This document shows, piece after piece, positions 1-9,100 of a DNA stretch of 12,867 nt. Position 1 is the first letter of the stretch. Each line of letters begins with the position of its first letter. Under the pieces are notes generated by a model, which did not search any database, was not told where the DNA came from, and saw nothing but the letters and a program-made list of their open reading frames with translations. Source of the stretch: RGIG4097 sp964599875 (GTDB lineage: Bacteria > Bacillota > Clostridia > Christensenellales > CAG-917); NCBI GenBank assembly GCA_964599875.1, contig CAZRHE010000033.1, positions 1-12,867 of the forward strand, written 5' to 3'. Position numbers and translations under genes: made by a program.

Positions 1-226
1 CGTGGAGACGCAATGGGCAGGAGGATGCCCGTTGAATACGGCATTCATGGTACTAATTACCGAACAAGTATCTAGGGTAATGACGAGAGATTTTATCAGC
101 GCAGCTAGTTTATTCAACGCGATGGGAAGCCCTGTTTTTTCAAAAGAACCAGTAAAAATAAAACGATGCAGTGGATGGAAGAGTGATGAGCCGTTAGTAA
201 CTTTTCTGGTAGAACGCATATTGTAA
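1..226. other. unassigned left edge of scaffold
   Basis: I recognise no gene here. A plus-strand frame is open from the edge to a TAA at 224-226. Its best internal start is the ATG at 80, preceded by a weak AGGG, giving a 48-residue peptide beginning MTRDFISAASLF that matches no family I know. The opposite strand is also open, from an ATG at 219 out through base 1. Open frames on both strands with no recognisable motif give no basis for choosing either. No EcoRI-methylase motif appears in any frame, so this segment cannot be shown to be the missing 5' part of the methylase beyond the gap. It may be a separate small gene, a gene remnant, or a wrongly joined contig. Confidence 0.4.
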
Positions 227-257
227 NNNNNNNNNNNNNNNNNNNNNNNNNNNNNNN
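227..257. other. assembly gap (31 N)
   Basis: A run of 31 Ns lies directly against the (CAGA)n tract. Its length is an assembler estimate at best, so the true number of repeat units and the frame linking the sequence left of it to the methylase modules on the right are unknown. Short-read assemblies often break at tetranucleotide repeats. Confidence 0.98.
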
Positions 258-705
<448 letters not shown>

Positions 706-709
<4 letters not shown>

Positions 710-1794
710 AAATTGAACTACACAGAATTCCTGTTAGAGAAATCGTAAATGGATACGTGGACGGTCAAGAAAATGGTATAGTAGGATATGGAGGAAGATT
801 GAATATACGTCCGAAATACCAAAGAGAATTTGTATATAAAGAAAAACAACGTAATGCAGTAATAGATACCATAAAAAAAGGCTTTCCACTTAACGTAATG
901 TATTGGGCAGACAATGGCGATGGAACTTATGAAGTGTTGGATGGTCAGCAACGCACTTTAAGTTTTTGTCAATATGTTAACGGGGATTTTTCATTAGATG
1001 AAAAATACTTTCATTCACTGACTAATACGGAAAAAAATGCCTTGTTAGATTATGAGTGTATGATTTATTTTTGCAGTGGTAATGATTTAGAAAAACTTGA
1101 ATGGTTTACGACTATTAATATTGCAGGCGAAAAACTAACAGATCAAGAATTAAGAAATGCAACTTATACTGGTGAATGGTTGACAAGTGCGAAAAGTTTT
1201 TTTAGCAAACCTAATTGTCCTGCATACAATATTGCAAAAGACTATATCAATGGTTCCGCTTTGCGCCAAGACTATTTGGAGACGGCGTTATTGTGGATTA
1301 GCAAAGGTAAAGACAACATAAGTACTTATATGTCGAAACATCAACATCAGCAAAACGCAAACGAATTATGGATATATTTTAGAAGCGTAATTGATTGGGT
1401 AAATCTTACGTTTCCGAAATATCAAAAGATAATGAAAGGTATTAATTGGGGAGAATTATATGATGAGTGTCATGAAAAAGTTTTCGACGTTGCAGAGCTT
1501 GATAAAAGAGTAAAAACACTTTTAATAGATGATGACGTTACGGATAAAAGGGGTGTATATAAATATGTGTTAACTGGCGATGAAAAGGCATTAAATATAA
1601 GAGCATTTTCAGAATCTCAAAAAATTGAGGCATATAATCGGCAAAATGGAATTTGTCCGAACTGCAAAAAGCATTTTGATATTTCTCAAATGGAAGGTGA
1701 TCATATTTTGCCTTGGAGCAAGGGTGGTAAAACGAATTCTGATAATTGTATGATGCTATGTTTGCATTGCAACAGAACAAAAGGAAACAAATAA
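706..1794 (+). CDS. DUF262 and HNH endonuclease domain protein, likely restriction partner of the methylase
   Basis: The 362-residue protein has an N-terminal DUF262 (ParB-like/GmrS-like) domain: the family segment with YQR at residues 38-40 and the DGQQR signature at 79-83. The C-terminal HNH nuclease has zinc-type cysteine pairs C317/C320 and C352/C355, the Asp-His pair D332-H333, GGKTNSDN with N347, and a final HCN at 354-356. In GmrSD and SspE, DUF262 domains bind or hydrolyse nucleotide and sense modified DNA, while an HNH-type domain cuts or nicks. Here both sit in one chain. The gene overlaps the methylase frame by 4 bases and has a perfect AGGAGG, so it is the nuclease half of a restriction-modification or modification-sensing locus (inference). 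The gene looks intact and is followed by a terminator. Base composition is clearly AT-richer than addAB, which suggests acquisition by transfer. Whether it cuts unmethylated or modified DNA cannot be told from sequence. Confidence 0.88.
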
Positions 1795-1806
1795 AATTCA
1801 TAAAAT

Positions 1807-1832
1807 AAAAGGCACTCAACCGAGTGCCTTTT
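1807..1832. terminator. bidirectional rho-independent terminator
   Basis: A perfect 11-bp hairpin with an AACC loop (AAAAGGCACTC / GAGTGCCTTTT) starts 12 bases after the nuclease stop and ends 17 bases before the stop of the opposing lipoprotein gene. The arms begin with A4 and end with T4, so each strand has a U-run after the GC stem. It serves both convergent genes. Confidence 0.9.
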
Positions 1833-1849
1833 AAATAGTTCAGTCGATT

Positions 1850-2710
1850 TTATTCCTTAAAGGATGCGGATTTAAGGATATAGGTCACTTCGCCGTCCGC
1901 CGTAGGTTCTACGATTTTGACGAGGGCTTTTTTAGGCTTGAAATCATCCGTGCCGTCGCCGTCCGTATCGAGCGCAAGAGGGGAAACGGAGTAGTAAAGT
2001 TGTTGCTTTTTGCCGTCCACTTTGGTTGAGCGAGAAAGAGATACTTTGTAACATTCTATTTCTCCGCTTTTGACGGGAGCGGTGATTTTTTCCGTAGAGG
2101 CGCAAGACGCGGTGAGAGTGACCGCACCCGATTCGACGCCCGCGACGGGGACTTTGAACGAGAAGGAGAAACTCGTAGACATCGTGCTTACCCCTCTCAA
2201 CGTTTGATGGAACTCGTTGTTGTCGTAGTAGGGGGAGGAAAGTTCGATGCTGCCTTGCTTGTTTTCTCCCGCGACGGTACCCGAATAGTTGAACGTGGAA
2301 CCGTCGTAAACGCCGTTGATTTCGAGGTTGGAGGAGGGGGAAGACGGGACGGATTGTTTTCTGTAACTTGCGGCGGGGATGAGGAAAGAATTTCCGTCCA
2401 CGCGTTTGAAGTAGCAAGCCGTATCGTATTCTGCATCCGCGATATTGAGTTTGCCCGTGACGAGATAGCCTTTGCCGGGGGATTTGAGGGTGGTTGCGCC
2501 GACGGTTACGTCGCCGTCGCTAAACCATTTAATCGTGACGACGTATTCCCCTTGATTGGTGCCGTCGTTTACGTCGTAAACGTACTGCTCGTAGGCATAC
2601 CAAACGTCCTCGAGTTGACCTTGCGTGGTCGCATTGTTGCACGCTACGAAAGATACCGCGAACACAGCGACGAGCATAATTGAAACTGCTATGAGAATGA
2701 CTTTTTTCAT
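1850..2710 (-). CDS. putative surface lipoprotein of unknown function
   Basis: The 286-residue protein starts MKKVILIAVSIMLVAVFAVS and reaches a lipobox FVAC with the lipidated cysteine at residue 24, so it is a predicted type II-signal lipoprotein anchored on the outer face of the membrane. The mature part is rich in Ser, Thr, Tyr, Asp and Val, with alternating polar and hydrophobic stretches that suggest beta structure. I see no catalytic motif and do not recognise the family. It is transcribed divergently from addB and converges on the DUF262-HNH gene, sharing a terminator with it. No Shine-Dalgarno precedes the ATG. The promoter predicts a transcript starting about 3 bases before it, so translation may be leaderless. 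The two basic residues and hydrophobic core of the signal support M1 as the start. Confidence 0.75.
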   Translation of the reverse strand: MKKVILIAVSIMLVAVFAVSFVACNNATTQGQLEDVWYAYEQYVYDVNDGTNQGEYVVTIKWFSDGDVTVGATTLKSPGKGYLVTGKLNIADAEYDTACYFKRVDGNSFLIPAASYRKQSVPSSPSSNLEINGVYDGSTFNYSGTVAGENKQGSIELSSPYYDNNEFHQTLRGVSTMSTSFSFSFKVPVAGVESGAVTLTASCASTEKITAPVKSGEIECYKVSLSRSTKVDGKKQQLYYSVSPLALDTDGDGTDDFKPKKALVKIVEPTADGEVTYILKSASFKE

Positions 2711-2719
2711 AATGTTGAT

Positions 2720-2748
2720 ATTATAACCTCAAATAAACTTTTAGACAA
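2720..2748 (-). promoter_or_regulatory. promoter of the lipoprotein gene
   Basis: On the minus strand the -35 is TTGTCT (2748-2743), the spacer is 17 bases, and the -10 is a perfect TATAAT (2725-2720). Normal spacing puts the start of transcription near 2713, three bases before the ATG at 2710. Either the mRNA is practically leaderless or a further upstream promoter is used. Confidence 0.75.
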
Positions 2749-2803
2749 GTATTTTTGCCCGCGCGAGCGCGAAAACATTGAAAAACGGGGGAAGTTTGAA
2801 AAA

Positions 2804-2841
2804 TTAATTTATATTTTTTATTTATAAAAAATATAAATTAA
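2804..2841. repeat. perfect AT-only inverted repeat in the divergent intergenic region
   Basis: Arms 2804-2820 and 2825-2841 are exact reverse complements (17 bp) around a TTTA centre whose outer T and A can also pair. Every base in the 38-base element is A or T. It lies between the two divergent promoters, 10 bases upstream of the addB -35. The absence of any G-C pair and of a following U-run argues against an ordinary terminator. An operator, a cruciform-prone element or a curved upstream promoter element are possible. Confidence 0.8.
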
Positions 2842-2851
2842 GCGTAAGACC

Positions 2852-2880
2852 TTGAAATATCCTGTTCAAGTTGTTAAAAT
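2852..2880 (+). promoter_or_regulatory. promoter of the addBA operon
   Basis: The -35 is TTGAAA (2852-2857), the spacer is 17 bases and the -10 is TAAAAT (2875-2880). Normal spacing puts transcription start at 2887, which is the A of the addB ATG. No Shine-Dalgarno is visible before that ATG, so the operon would be read from a leaderless mRNA. An inverted repeat, CTTGAA (2851-2856) and TTCAAG (2865-2870) with an 8-base spacer, covers the -35 and could be an operator. It does not fit the Gram-positive LexA box GAAC-N4-GTTC. Confidence 0.7.
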
Positions 2881-2886
2881 ATAGAT

Positions 2887-5800
2887 ATGAAACTCGTATT
2901 ATCAAATTCGTCCAGAGGCGCATTCGACGGCGTTTTCTCTGAAATCGAACAAAAACTCAAAAACGGCGAAAAGTGCGTCGTCATCACTACGGACAGACTG
3001 ACGGCGACGGTTGAACGTGCTCTTCTTCAAAAACTCGAAGGGGACGCGGTTTTCGGTTTGAGAGTATCTTCTTTCACTCGTCTTGCAGCGATAACTCTCG
3101 GCAACGACGTGAAAAAGTGTTTGACCCCCGAAGGGTCGGTCATGCTTATCACCGACGTTATCGAAAAGCATAGGGATGAACTATGTTATTACGGCAAGGT
3201 GAAACCCGACGAACTTGCGTCCGAACTTTACGCCGCGATTACCGCTTTGAGAAATAGCGGAATATCCACCGAAAAACTGATGTCGTCCGACCTCGGTAGT
3301 AAAAACCTCAACGATAAGGCAAAGGATATTGCGGTCGTGTACGGGGGTTATTTGCAAGCACTCGAGGGTAGGCACAGCGACAGCGGAACAAGGCTTGAAT
3401 CCCTTGCAAGCCGTATAGAAAACGGCGAACCTTTGAATGAAAATTATTTTGTCATAGATATGACGGAATTCAATTACGCGCAGTTAAACGTGCTGAAAGC
3501 GATAGATAAACGTGCGATTTCGTTAACAATAGGTTTGACGTCGGGGTTTGACAACCCTAACAAACGTATATATCCCGACAAGACCGCGCGAAGACTCGAA
3601 GCACTTGCGGACGGCAAGACGGAAATCGTAATCAAATTCGATACGCTCACCCCCGTCGGGGACGTCATAGGAAAATATCTATTCAGTTACGTCCGCCCTC
3701 CGCGCTCGGTTTTGCCGAAAAAAGCAGAGATAGATAAGCACCTTAAACTTCGCTCCGCTTTGACTCGCGACGACGAAGTCCTTGCCCTTGCGCTCGATAT
3801 CGTGAAAGGGGTGAGAGAGGGACGCCGCTATCGCGATTACGAAGTTTTCGTCGGGGATTTGGACGGCTACACGCCTATCGTGAAAAGCGTGTTTTTGCGC
3901 TACGGAATTCCTTTCTTTATAGATAGAAAAGAGATGCTCTACGAGCAGACGAAAACCAGATATCTTCTATCCGCAGTCGCCGCCGTCAGGTCGAAAATGC
4001 GCGCGGACGAGGTTATGGATTTCGTGAAAAATCCTTTGTTCAAGTCTTTGCTCGACGGAGAAACCGAAGAAGACAAGCAAGACGAGATTTTTATCTTTGA
4101 AAACTACGTGCTCGAATTCGGCGTGAATTACGGCGGATTTTACAAGACGTTTGAATACGGCGACGAAGAATATCGCAAAAAAGCGGACGCGGTCAGGATG
4201 AAACTGATATCCGCCTTGTCCGTTTTCGATATCGGCAAAAAGCGGTCTGCTGATTTTGCGGCGGCGGCAAGAAAACTGCTTGCGGATGCGGATGGCGGCT
4301 GGAAAACGCACGTCAAAAACATCGCGAAACTCTCGGAGTATTATGAAAAATGCGCAGAGCAGGTGGACGACAAATTATCCTCCGTCCTTGACGAAATCGA
4401 AAACGTGCTTGACGGAGAATACGATATCGCGGGATTTGAAAGTTTGTTGAAAGGAATGTTCCGCACCTTGAAAATTTCCCTCGTGCCCACCTTCCTCGAT
4501 TGCGTTTTCATCGGGGACTCTTCGTCGAGTTTCCTGTGCTCGGGGGACTTGTACGTCGTCGGCGCAAATTCTGGCTTAATTCCTCAAGAGTCCGCGGGCG
4601 GGGCGGTGTTAACTCCGTCAGACGAGGAACTTTTCGAAAGAGCGGGGGTTGAATTGTATTCGGATAGAAAGGATAAAATTAGGACGGAACTTTTCACCAT
4701 AACTGAAATAATGAAAAAGACAAGAGGGACGCTCACCGTATCGTATGCGGATTCCGCGCCTCTTGGAAAACTGCGTCCGTCCTCCGTCGTGACGCAACTC
4801 GAAACCATTTTCGGCACCGAAGACGGCTCTTTCGTGGAGGTTGAAGAAGTCCGCTACGACGATTTGTATCGCTCGTATATCGCGGACAAACCCGATGAAA
4901 TCGCACCGCTGTTCGCGACCGAAAAGGCGTGTATGAACGAGGTGCTTTCCCGCTCGAAAGATATAGGAACGGGAGCGAATATCCCCATATATCGCACCGC
5001 AAAAACCTTCCTTAACAAAGAGGACGAGGAAAGATTAGAACGCGCTTACGGATTCGACACGCACGACGCGAAACTGTCATCTCCGCCCGCAGTCGAGCAT
5101 TCGAGCGTCAGTAGGCTGGAAAGATTTTTCTCTTGTCCATATTCCTATTATTTACAATACGTTTTGAAAATCCGCCCGAGAGAAGAGGGAGAGATAATGT
5201 CGAACGAAAACGGCAGTATACTTCACGCCGTATTCGAAAAGTTTTTCCGCGCGCTGTCAGAGGGCAAAGTGAACGAAAACGACATAGAAGAAATCGCGGG
5301 CTCCGCATTCGACGAATACGTAGCAGAAACGCCGAAACTGGCAAGGCTTATCGAAGATAAAAAGACGAAACGCGCGCTTATGAAACTTCGAGTCGAGGGC
5401 ATAAAAACTTGCAAGGATTTATACAAAATTTCTTTGCGCTCGAAATTTATACCGACATACGTCGAAGCGAATTTCGGCGGAAAAGAGGGATTCAATCCCG
5501 TCATCGTGGACGCAGGGGATAAAAAAGTCACTCTTACTGGTAGAATCGATAGGGTGGACGTGCACGACGACAAATTCCTAATCATCGACTACAAGACTTT
5601 TAAGGGTGCGACCATCGACGCAAAGGACGTCTACTACGGCAAAAAATTGCAACTATACGTCTATGCGAAAGCGATAGCGGATTCCTTGAACAAAAAACCC
5701 GCGGGACTGTTTTATTTGCCCGTCTATCCGTCCTACGTGAAAGAGGGTGAGAACAGATATAAATATAAAGGGCAGGTCCTTGCGGATATAGACGTCATGA

Positions 5801-6135
5801 ACGCGATAGACGACTTGACGGAGGAAGATAATAATGCGACCGTCGTCCCGTGCGGGGCAAAGGACAGGACGAAATTATCCGATTGTTTGAGCGAGGAAGA
5901 ATTGCGTTTGCGTGGCGAATATGCCGTGAAACTTGCGGGACAAGGCGCAAAACTCATAAACGAGGGATACGTATCTCCGCGCCCGTTCAAATCGACGGCG
6001 TCGGACAACCCTTGCGCAAATTGCACTTTCAAAGATGTTTGCCCGTATAAAGGCAAGTTTGCAAGAATAGCGGAAAACGTATCGAAGGACGCTTTCGATA
6101 TCGACGGAGAAAGGACGGTGACGGAAAATGAGTGA
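2887..6135 (+). CDS. addB: AddB, ATP-dependent helicase/nuclease subunit B
   Basis: AddB is the second subunit of the AddAB complex, which resects double-strand DNA ends up to a Chi site and loads RecA; its nuclease cuts the 5'-ended strand. The 1082-residue protein has an inactive helicase-like N-terminal half and a C-terminal PD-(D/E)XK nuclease: H780 in SILHAVFEKFF, GRIDRVD at 885-891 with D888, and IDYK with D901 and K903. Four cysteines, C750 in FFSCPYSYY and C1043, C1046, C1052 in C-x2-C-x5-C, form the usual 4Fe-4S staple around the nuclease. The start is supported by the first beta strand, MKLVLSNSS, at the family's N-terminus. That strand is followed by SSRGAFD instead of the GxSGSGKT Walker A of Bacillus AddB, so this subunit probably does not bind ATP there. 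The stop overlaps addA by 8 bases. Confidence 0.93.
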   Translation: MKLVLSNSSRGAFDGVFSEIEQKLKNGEKCVVITTDRLTATVERALLQKLEGDAVFGLRVSSFTRLAAITLGNDVKKCLTPEGSVMLITDVIEKHRDELCYYGKVKPDELASELYAAITALRNSGISTEKLMSSDLGSKNLNDKAKDIAVVYGGYLQALEGRHSDSGTRLESLASRIENGEPLNENYFVIDMTEFNYAQLNVLKAIDKRAISLTIGLTSGFDNPNKRIYPDKTARRLEALADGKTEIVIKFDTLTPVGDVIGKYLFSYVRPPRSVLPKKAEIDKHLKLRSALTRDDEVLALALDIVKGVREGRRYRDYEVFVGDLDGYTPIVKSVFLRYGIPFFIDRKEMLYEQTKTRYLLSAVAAVRSKMRADEVMDFVKNPLFKSLLDGETEEDKQDEIFIFENYVLEFGVNYGGFYKTFEYGDEEYRKKADAVRMKLISALSVFDIGKKRSADFAAAARKLLADADGGWKTHVKNIAKLSEYYEKCAEQVDDKLSSVLDEIENVLDGEYDIAGFESLLKGMFRTLKISLVPTFLDCVFIGDSSSSFLCSGDLYVVGANSGLIPQESAGGAVLTPSDEELFERAGVELYSDRKDKIRTELFTITEIMKKTRGTLTVSYADSAPLGKLRPSSVVTQLETIFGTEDGSFVEVEEVRYDDLYRSYIADKPDEIAPLFATEKACMNEVLSRSKDIGTGANIPIYRTAKTFLNKEDEERLERAYGFDTHDAKLSSPPAVEHSSVSRLERFFSCPYSYYLQYVLKIRPREEGEIMSNENGSILHAVFEKFFRALSEGKVNENDIEEIAGSAFDEYVAETPKLARLIEDKKTKRALMKLRVEGIKTCKDLYKISLRSKFIPTYVEANFGGKEGFNPVIVDAGDKKVTLTGRIDRVDVHDDKFLIIDYKTFKGATIDAKDVYYGKKLQLYVYAKAIADSLNKKPAGLFYLPVYPSYVKEGENRYKYKGQVLADIDVMNAIDDLTEEDNNATVVPCGAKDRTKLSDCLSEEELRLRGEYAVKLAGQGAKLINEGYVSPRPFKSTASDNPCANCTFKDVCPYKGKFARIAENVSKDAFDIDGERTVTENE

Positions 6136-9100
6136 AAAACAAAAACATAAACCTACTCCCGAACAGCAACTGGCAATAGATTCTAACGGTCGCATCCTCG
6201 TATCCGCATCCGCGGGGTCGGGGAAAACGACTACTTTGGTGCAACGAATAATCAGACAAATTAAAGAGGGCGCAAGCCTGAAAAGAATGCTGATTTTGGT
6301 GTACAACAACGCGGCGGCGGACGAACTTCGAGAGAAATTACGCACGAAACTTTTCGAAACCGCATGCGAGGAAACGGGGGATATCGCGATCGCATTCAGA
6401 AAGGAACTCGACGAAATTCCTTTTGCGGAAATTTGCACGATACACGCGTTTTGTAAAGACCTCATAAGGCGCAATTTCGAGTTGCTCGGGATTTCTCCTT
6501 CTTTTAGAGTGCTCGACGAAACCGCGCACAAAAATTATATGGCGAAAGCGTTCGACGCACTTGTCGAAGAATATTCCGAAAAGGACGACGCCGTTTTTGA
6601 AAGACTGACCACCGTTTTCGAATGCAAGCGCTCCGAAGAAAATATCCGCAAATTCGTGTATACGCTGTACGGCGTTTTCGACGTGCAACCCGATAAAGAG
6701 GCGTTCATCGAGAAAATCAAGGCGTGCTATACGGATAGAAAAACTTTCGACGAAACGTTGTTTTCAACTAGCAAAAGGATGCTCGAAGAGGTCTATCCGT
6801 ATCTTGAAAACGTGTTGCCCGTGCTCGACCAAACGAAGCAAATTAAATACGCCGAAAACGCTCAAATAGCATTGCGCGCGATAGACGTGTTTTTAGAGGA
6901 TGGAGCGGACGCGGAGAGCGTTTACAATAGAGCGGTCCCCATGCTTGATTCGTTCGTGAAAGCGGTCAAATCGAAAGGTGCGGACGAGAACTCTATAGAA
7001 CTTGTGAAGAAGTGTCTTGATAAGGTTAAAAAGGAACTCAACCTTTATAAGTCGCTATATGAAAACAAGGATAAACTTGACGAAGAATTTGCACAAAACG
7101 CGGTTTATGCAACCAAACTTATAGAATTAACTTGCCGTTTCACCGAAATCCTCGACGAGCGCAAGCGTGCCGACGACGCCGTTTCTTTCGGCGATCTCGA
7201 ACACTTTGCTACAAAACTCATAGACGAAAATCCCGACAGGGACTTTGCGGAAGATTTCGATTACGTCTTCGTGGACGAGTATCAGGACGTCAACCCCGTG
7301 CAAGAAAAAATCATATCCGAAATGGTGAAGAAAAACGCCTTTTTCGTAGGGGACGTAAAGCAGAGTATTTACGGATTCAGGCTTGCCGACCCCGACATTT
7401 TCTTGCGTAGGAAAAACGCTTATAGAAACTCCGAAGAAGAGGACTGTTTGCAAATTGATTTCAACGACAACTTCAGAAGTGAAAATCAAATTTTGGAATT
7501 CGTCAACGGCGTGTTCGACGTCATGATGACCGAAAAATCCGCGGGTGTCGACTACAAAAACGACGGACGGTTTTCAAGTCGCGGTCAAGCGGACGGCAGA
7601 GTGGAAGTACATATCTTCAATATCCCCGCCGCTGAGAAGAACTCGGCAAGCGGGCTGTACGACCCCGAAAAACACGTCGACGACGAGGAACGAATAGGAA
7701 GTGCCGAGGAAGAGGGCGCGTTTATCGCAAGGAAGATAAAGGAACTTACGTCGTCTTCCGTCGAAAAAATTTCTTACGGCGATATCGCGTTGTTGTTTAG
7801 AAACAGAAACGCTGCCGCAGAAAGAATCATATCAAAACTCCGCGCTTACGGAATCCCCGTAAACGACGGCTCGTTTGTAAAGGATAAGGACAGTCCCGAA
7901 AAGGATTTGATATCACTGTTGACAGTCATAGACAATCCGAGGCAGGATTTTGCACTCGCAGGGTATTTGCTATCCTATCCCGGCGGATACACCGAGGACG
8001 AAGTCGCGGAGATAGCGCGCGCAAGGGACGAATATCTGAAGGGAAAATCCACCCCCTCCGACAATAGCGTAAAGGCGGATTTGTACGAAGGCATGCTCGT
8101 GCTGAAAAAGTCGGACTCCGCACTCGGCGACAAGGTCAGGGCAACCCTTGAAAAACTCGACGAATACAGGCTGAAAGCAAGTTTCAAGAACGTAGGGGAA
8201 TTGATATCGGGCATAATCACGGACAGTTTCTTCGACGCCTACACCTCGTCTTACGGGGATGCGAGAAGAGGGGGATTGAATGCGTTCGTCGCAGAAGCGA
8301 CCTCGACGGAAAACGGCGACCGCAGTCTGTCCGCTTTCTTGAAAGACTACAAGAACAATTCCGAAGACAAAAAGAACGGCTCGTCGTCGGGCGGCGATAA
8401 GGTGCAGATAAGCACTTTCCACGGCTACAAGGGGCTTGAAAGCAAAGTCGTGTTCGTGTCCGCATCCGATACCGCAATAGGTCGGAGCAGAAGCGCGGAT
8501 TTGACCATATCGTCGGACGGACTTATGGGGCTCTCCTATTTCAACGAAGAGGGCAAGAGTAAAAACGCGGATACTTTATCCAAAATCGTCGTCAAGCGAC
8601 TGATAGAGGAAAAGGAATATAAGGAAGAATTGCGCCTTGCGTACGTCGCGCTCACTCGCGCGCAAAAATATATGTACGTGACGGGCTGTCTTACGGGCAA
8701 GGATTATTCGAGCGTAGAAAACGTAGGAGCGAAATTACGAGTTCCGGACTTCGAAAACCCAGGCAGTATGTTCGGATTCGTGTTCAAGGCGAACGAACTC
8801 GGTGGTGGTGCGAAGATTTATTTGCACTTATCCGCAGAAGATTCTATGCCCGCACCCGTGCTAATGTCGGACGCAAACGCAAAAGCCGCGGAAGAAGGAG
8901 CGGGGGACTACGCAAACCTTGCAAAGAGTATCGCGGATATGCAAAAATTCGAATACGCATATAAAGAAGATACCCGCCTTGCGATGAAATACAGCGTATC
9001 CGAATTAGACGGAGAAGTGGACGAAAGTACCGTCCGCGTTTTCGACGACGTCACGGACGTCGGCACGGCGTATCACAAAGTCATGCAATATATAGATTTC

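Noticed and set aside
2204..2683. Plus-strand open frame opposite the lipoprotein gene
   Set aside because: The minus strand carries a clear signal peptide, lipobox, promoter and terminator; the plus frame has none of these and no known motif.
2851..2870. LexA (SOS) box at addB
   Set aside because: The dyad CTTGAA-N8-TTCAAG lacks the GAAC-N4-GTTC core of the Gram-positive LexA site.
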